This document shows, piece by piece, positions 62,168-64,000 of a DNA stretch of 64,000 nt. The stretch comes from Allobosea caraganae (GTDB lineage Bacteria > Pseudomonadota > Alphaproteobacteria > Rhizobiales > Beijerinckiaceae), in the NCBI RefSeq assembly GCF_003351345.1, contig NZ_QQTO01000027.1, positions 34,136 to 98,135 of the forward strand, read 5' to 3'. How positions within the stretch are numbered: position 1 is the first letter of the stretch; every line of letters starts with the position of its first letter. A model generated the notes under the pieces. It was not told the origin of the DNA. It was given only the letters and a program-made list of their open reading frames with translations, and searched no databases. The translations under genes and the position numbers were made by a program.

Positions 62168-63178
62168 CTACGCGATCCGTGCCAGCATCGCGGCCGTCAC
62201 CTCATGCTGAAGCGGTTTGCCAGCGACGAAACGCTCGATCTCCTCAACCAGCAATTCCGCCATGCGTCTTGTCTCATAGCCGGCCGCGCCCGCGATATGC
62301 GGGGTGAGGACGACGTTGGGCAGGTCGAACAACCGCGAGTCGGGCGGTAGCGGCTCCGGCTCGGTGACGTCGAGCACGGCATTGAGCCGTCCCGAGATCA
62401 GCTCATCGGCAAGCGCGGCATGGTCGACGAGCGTCCCGCGAGCCGTGTTGATCAGCGTCGCGCCGTCGCGCATCGCGGCGAGCTCGGCGTGGCCGATCAT
62501 GCCAACGGTTTCCGGCAGCGACGGCGCATGCAGGCTGACGACATCGGCACTCGCCATCAGTGCGAGGAGGTCGCACTTCTCAACGCCGAGCGCGACAGCC
62601 TCCTCCTCCAAAAAGAAGGGGTCGGAAACCAGAACCTGGAGGTCGAACGGCTTCAGCAGGGCAAGCAGGCGCCGACCGACTCTGGAGGCGCCGACGATGC
62701 CGACGACGGCGCCGTAATTGCCGGGCTCGCCGGGTGTGAGCCATTGCGGCTGCCAGAGCTTGCGTTCCCGGTGGAAGCGCTCGCGCACGCTGAAGGCGCG
62801 CTTGTTGGCGAGCAGGATCGCGGCCAGAGCATATTCCGCGACGGGAACGGCATTCGCCGCAGCGGCGCACGTCACCACGATCCCGGCCTGCCAGATATCG
62901 GGTGCGGCAATGGGCTTCACCGCGCTGCCGGCGTGAGCGATGAGGCGCAGCCCCGGAGCGGCGGCAAGCGCGGCGGCATCGAGTCTCGGAGCGCCCCAGC
63001 CGGTGAAGAGGATTGCTGCCTCGGCGAGCATCGCCCGCGCCGCAGCCGAGGAATAATCACGCAGCGGCGCTTCGCTGAGGATGGTGCAGCTCTCGGCCAA
63101 GCGCGTGAGCAGCGCTAGCGTCATCAGGTCCGACGTGACGTCCGGATTCATTGCAAAGACGAGGTTGGGCTTGGCCAT
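62168..63178 (-). CDS. D-2-hydroxyacid dehydrogenase family protein
   Basis: The 336-residue protein from ATG 63178 has the Rossmann stretch GAVVGIVGASRVGRRLLALLKPF, in which the canonical GxGxxG is G-A-S-R-V-G. It also has INTARGTLVD with the substrate-binding arginine, a glutamate in DVTEPEPLP and the catalytic histidine in TPHIAGAAG. D-2-hydroxyacid dehydrogenases interconvert 2-hydroxy and 2-keto acids with NAD(P). It sits between the permease and isomerase genes, suggesting oxidation or reduction of an imported sugar acid. GTG 63184 is an alternative start. Confidence 0.9.
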   Translation of the reverse strand: MAKPNLVFAMNPDVTSDLMTLALLTRLAESCTILSEAPLRDYSSAAARAMLAEAAILFTGWGAPRLDAAALAAAPGLRLIAHAGSAVKPIAAPDIWQAGIVVTCAAAANAVPVAEYALAAILLANKRAFSVRERFHRERKLWQPQWLTPGEPGNYGAVVGIVGASRVGRRLLALLKPFDLQVLVSDPFFLEEEAVALGVEKCDLLALMASADVVSLHAPSLPETVGMIGHAELAAMRDGATLINTARGTLVDHAALADELISGRLNAVLDVTEPEPLPPDSRLFDLPNVVLTPHIAGAAGYETRRMAELLVEEIERFVAGKPLQHEVTAAMLARIA

Positions 63179-63194
63179 GGGCACGGGTCTGGGC

Positions 63195-64000
63195 TCAGCT
63201 CTTGACGGCGCCGGCGGTCAATCCGCCGACCAGACGGCGCTGGATGAACAGAAACAGGATCAGCGTCGGCAGCATGGTCAGGCTCGTTGCCGCCATCATC
63301 TCACCCCATTGGGCGAACTCGCCACCGACGAAATTGTAGAGCCCGACCGGCAGCGTGCGCTTCTCGCCGCCGCCGAGGATGACGAGCCCGTAGAGGAACT
63401 CGTTCCACGCGTTGATGAAGGAGAAGATCGCAACGGTGACGATGCCCGGCGCCGCCAGCGGCAGCACAAGCTTGCGGAAGATGGTCAGGTTGCTCGCCCC
63501 GTCCATGCGCCCGGCCTCCTCGATCTCGATCGGCACCTTGGCGAAATAGGCGGTGAGCATCCAGGTCGAGAACGGGAAGGTGAAGGTGACATAGGCCAGG
63601 ACCAGGCCGAGATAGCTGTTGGCCAGCCCGAGCTTGGCGATCGCGGTGAAGAGCGGCAGCACGATCAGCGCCTGCGGAAAGAGATAGGCCAGCAGCACCG
63701 CGTTCAAGATCAGCGATTGTCCGCGGAAGCGGGCGCGGGCCAGCGACCAGCCCGCCATGGCGGCGAAGAGAACGCTGACCAGCGTCGAGACGACGGAGAC
63801 GATCAGGCTGTTGGCCAGGAACTGCGGAAAGGGCGAGGAAAGCAGAACCTTCTCGTAATAATGCGGGCCCAGGGTCGACAGGTTGAAGGATGGCGGGAAG
63901 CTGTAGAGCTCCTCATAGGGCTTGAGCGACGAGAAGATCATCCAGAGCAGCGGCGCCAGCGCGAAGGCGGCGAAAAGCGCGCAGCAGCTATAGGCGGCGA
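63195..64000 (-). CDS. Carbohydrate ABC transporter permease, MalG type (partial at right edge)
   Basis: The frame remains open to the window edge, so the true start lies beyond 64000; an internal ATG at 63941 is not the start. The visible part has about five membrane segments and the EAA loop EEAGRMDGASNLTIFRKLVLPLAAPG, which docks the ATPase. The FxxAGWSLARARFRG and WNEFLYGLVI-type blocks match CUT1 sugar permeases such as MalG/UgpE. It is followed 16 bases later by the hydroxyacid dehydrogenase gene, so uptake and catabolism form one operon. Confidence 0.9.
   Translation of the reverse strand, partial: AAYSCCALFAAFALAPLLWMIFSSLKPYEELYSFPPSFNLSTLGPHYYEKVLLSSPFPQFLANSLIVSVVSTLVSVLFAAMAGWSLARARFRGQSLILNAVLLAYLFPQALIVLPLFTAIAKLGLANSYLGLVLAYVTFTFPFSTWMLTAYFAKVPIEIEEAGRMDGASNLTIFRKLVLPLAAPGIVTVAIFSFINAWNEFLYGLVILGGGEKRTLPVGLYNFVGGEFAQWGEMMAATSLTMLPTLILFLFIQRRLVGGLTAGAVKS

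Noticed and set aside
1..64000. CRISPR array or rRNA genes
   Set aside because: I saw no regularly spaced identical repeats of 23-47 bp and no rRNA-like sequence on either strand. Short tandem repeats at 652-689 have only two units.

Overview
The window is a GC-rich, strongly mosaic piece of an alphaproteobacterial genome. A sphingomonad-like host is my best guess: a MobF relaxase of the kind found on sphingomonad plasmids, a Tat-exported PaoABC-type aldehyde oxidoreductase, AAHS-type aromatic-acid transport, and IS5, IS630 and IS3 debris between short functional cassettes. No rRNA or housekeeping gene is present, so the taxon is inference and the replicon (plasmid, integrated element or genomic island) cannot be settled here.

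Layout. 1-4019: end of a mobilisation or conjugation block, closing with a MobF relaxase-helicase. 4102-14630: a minus-strand group (frameshifted TerC-type membrane protein, SnoaL-like secreted protein, GlcG/HbpS protein, SDR oxidoreductase), divergent from paoABC, a Kef-type antiporter and an ABC exporter. 14671-18235: a winged-helix/ATPase/TPR regulator, a possible small ORF and an IS3 remnant. 18420-36269: a defence island. It holds an FRG-domain gene whose reading frame runs back through a tRNA-like gene with an aberrant anticodon loop; a minus-strand cluster of three multidomain effectors (trypsin-like protease-NUC1 nuclease, lipase-CHAT protease, SIR2-pYEATS); a broken Wadjet jetA; a pair made of a possible PD-(D/E)xK protein and a trypsin-like protease; and a type II CBASS locus (CD-NTase, Cap2, Cap3, with the HNH-SAVED effector Cap5 transcribed divergently).

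36558-40000: a TetR/hydrolase pair with a clear operator, followed by nested IS630 and IS5 elements. 40081-51860: an accessory catabolic cluster with an AAHS transporter, two epimerase/dehydratase-type SDRs, an amidohydrolase, a haloacetate-dehalogenase-like hydrolase, a VOC protein, a luciferase-like monooxygenase with its flavin reductase (fused to an IclR-type ligand domain), an alpha/beta hydrolase, and HxlR and IclR regulators. An IclR-type palindrome occurs both at the transporter promoter and at the iclR promoter, which ties the two ends together. 51861-61099: plasmid-partition debris, two unknown secreted proteins, and two LysR-linked groups of small enzymes, one containing a nonsense-mutated ABM protein. 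61265-64000: part of a sugar or sugar-acid ABC transport and catabolism operon that runs off the right edge.

Three copies of a 110-200 bp dispersed repeat (near 28.3, 36.3 and 52.7 kb) lie at block boundaries. Two of them, in direct orientation, bracket the PD-(D/E)xK/protease pair plus CBASS, as expected if homologous repeats help exchange cassettes. The best candidate for an undescribed system is the three-effector cluster at 19956-27182; the neighbouring FRG/tRNA-like pair and the 28.7-31.6 kb two-gene module come next.
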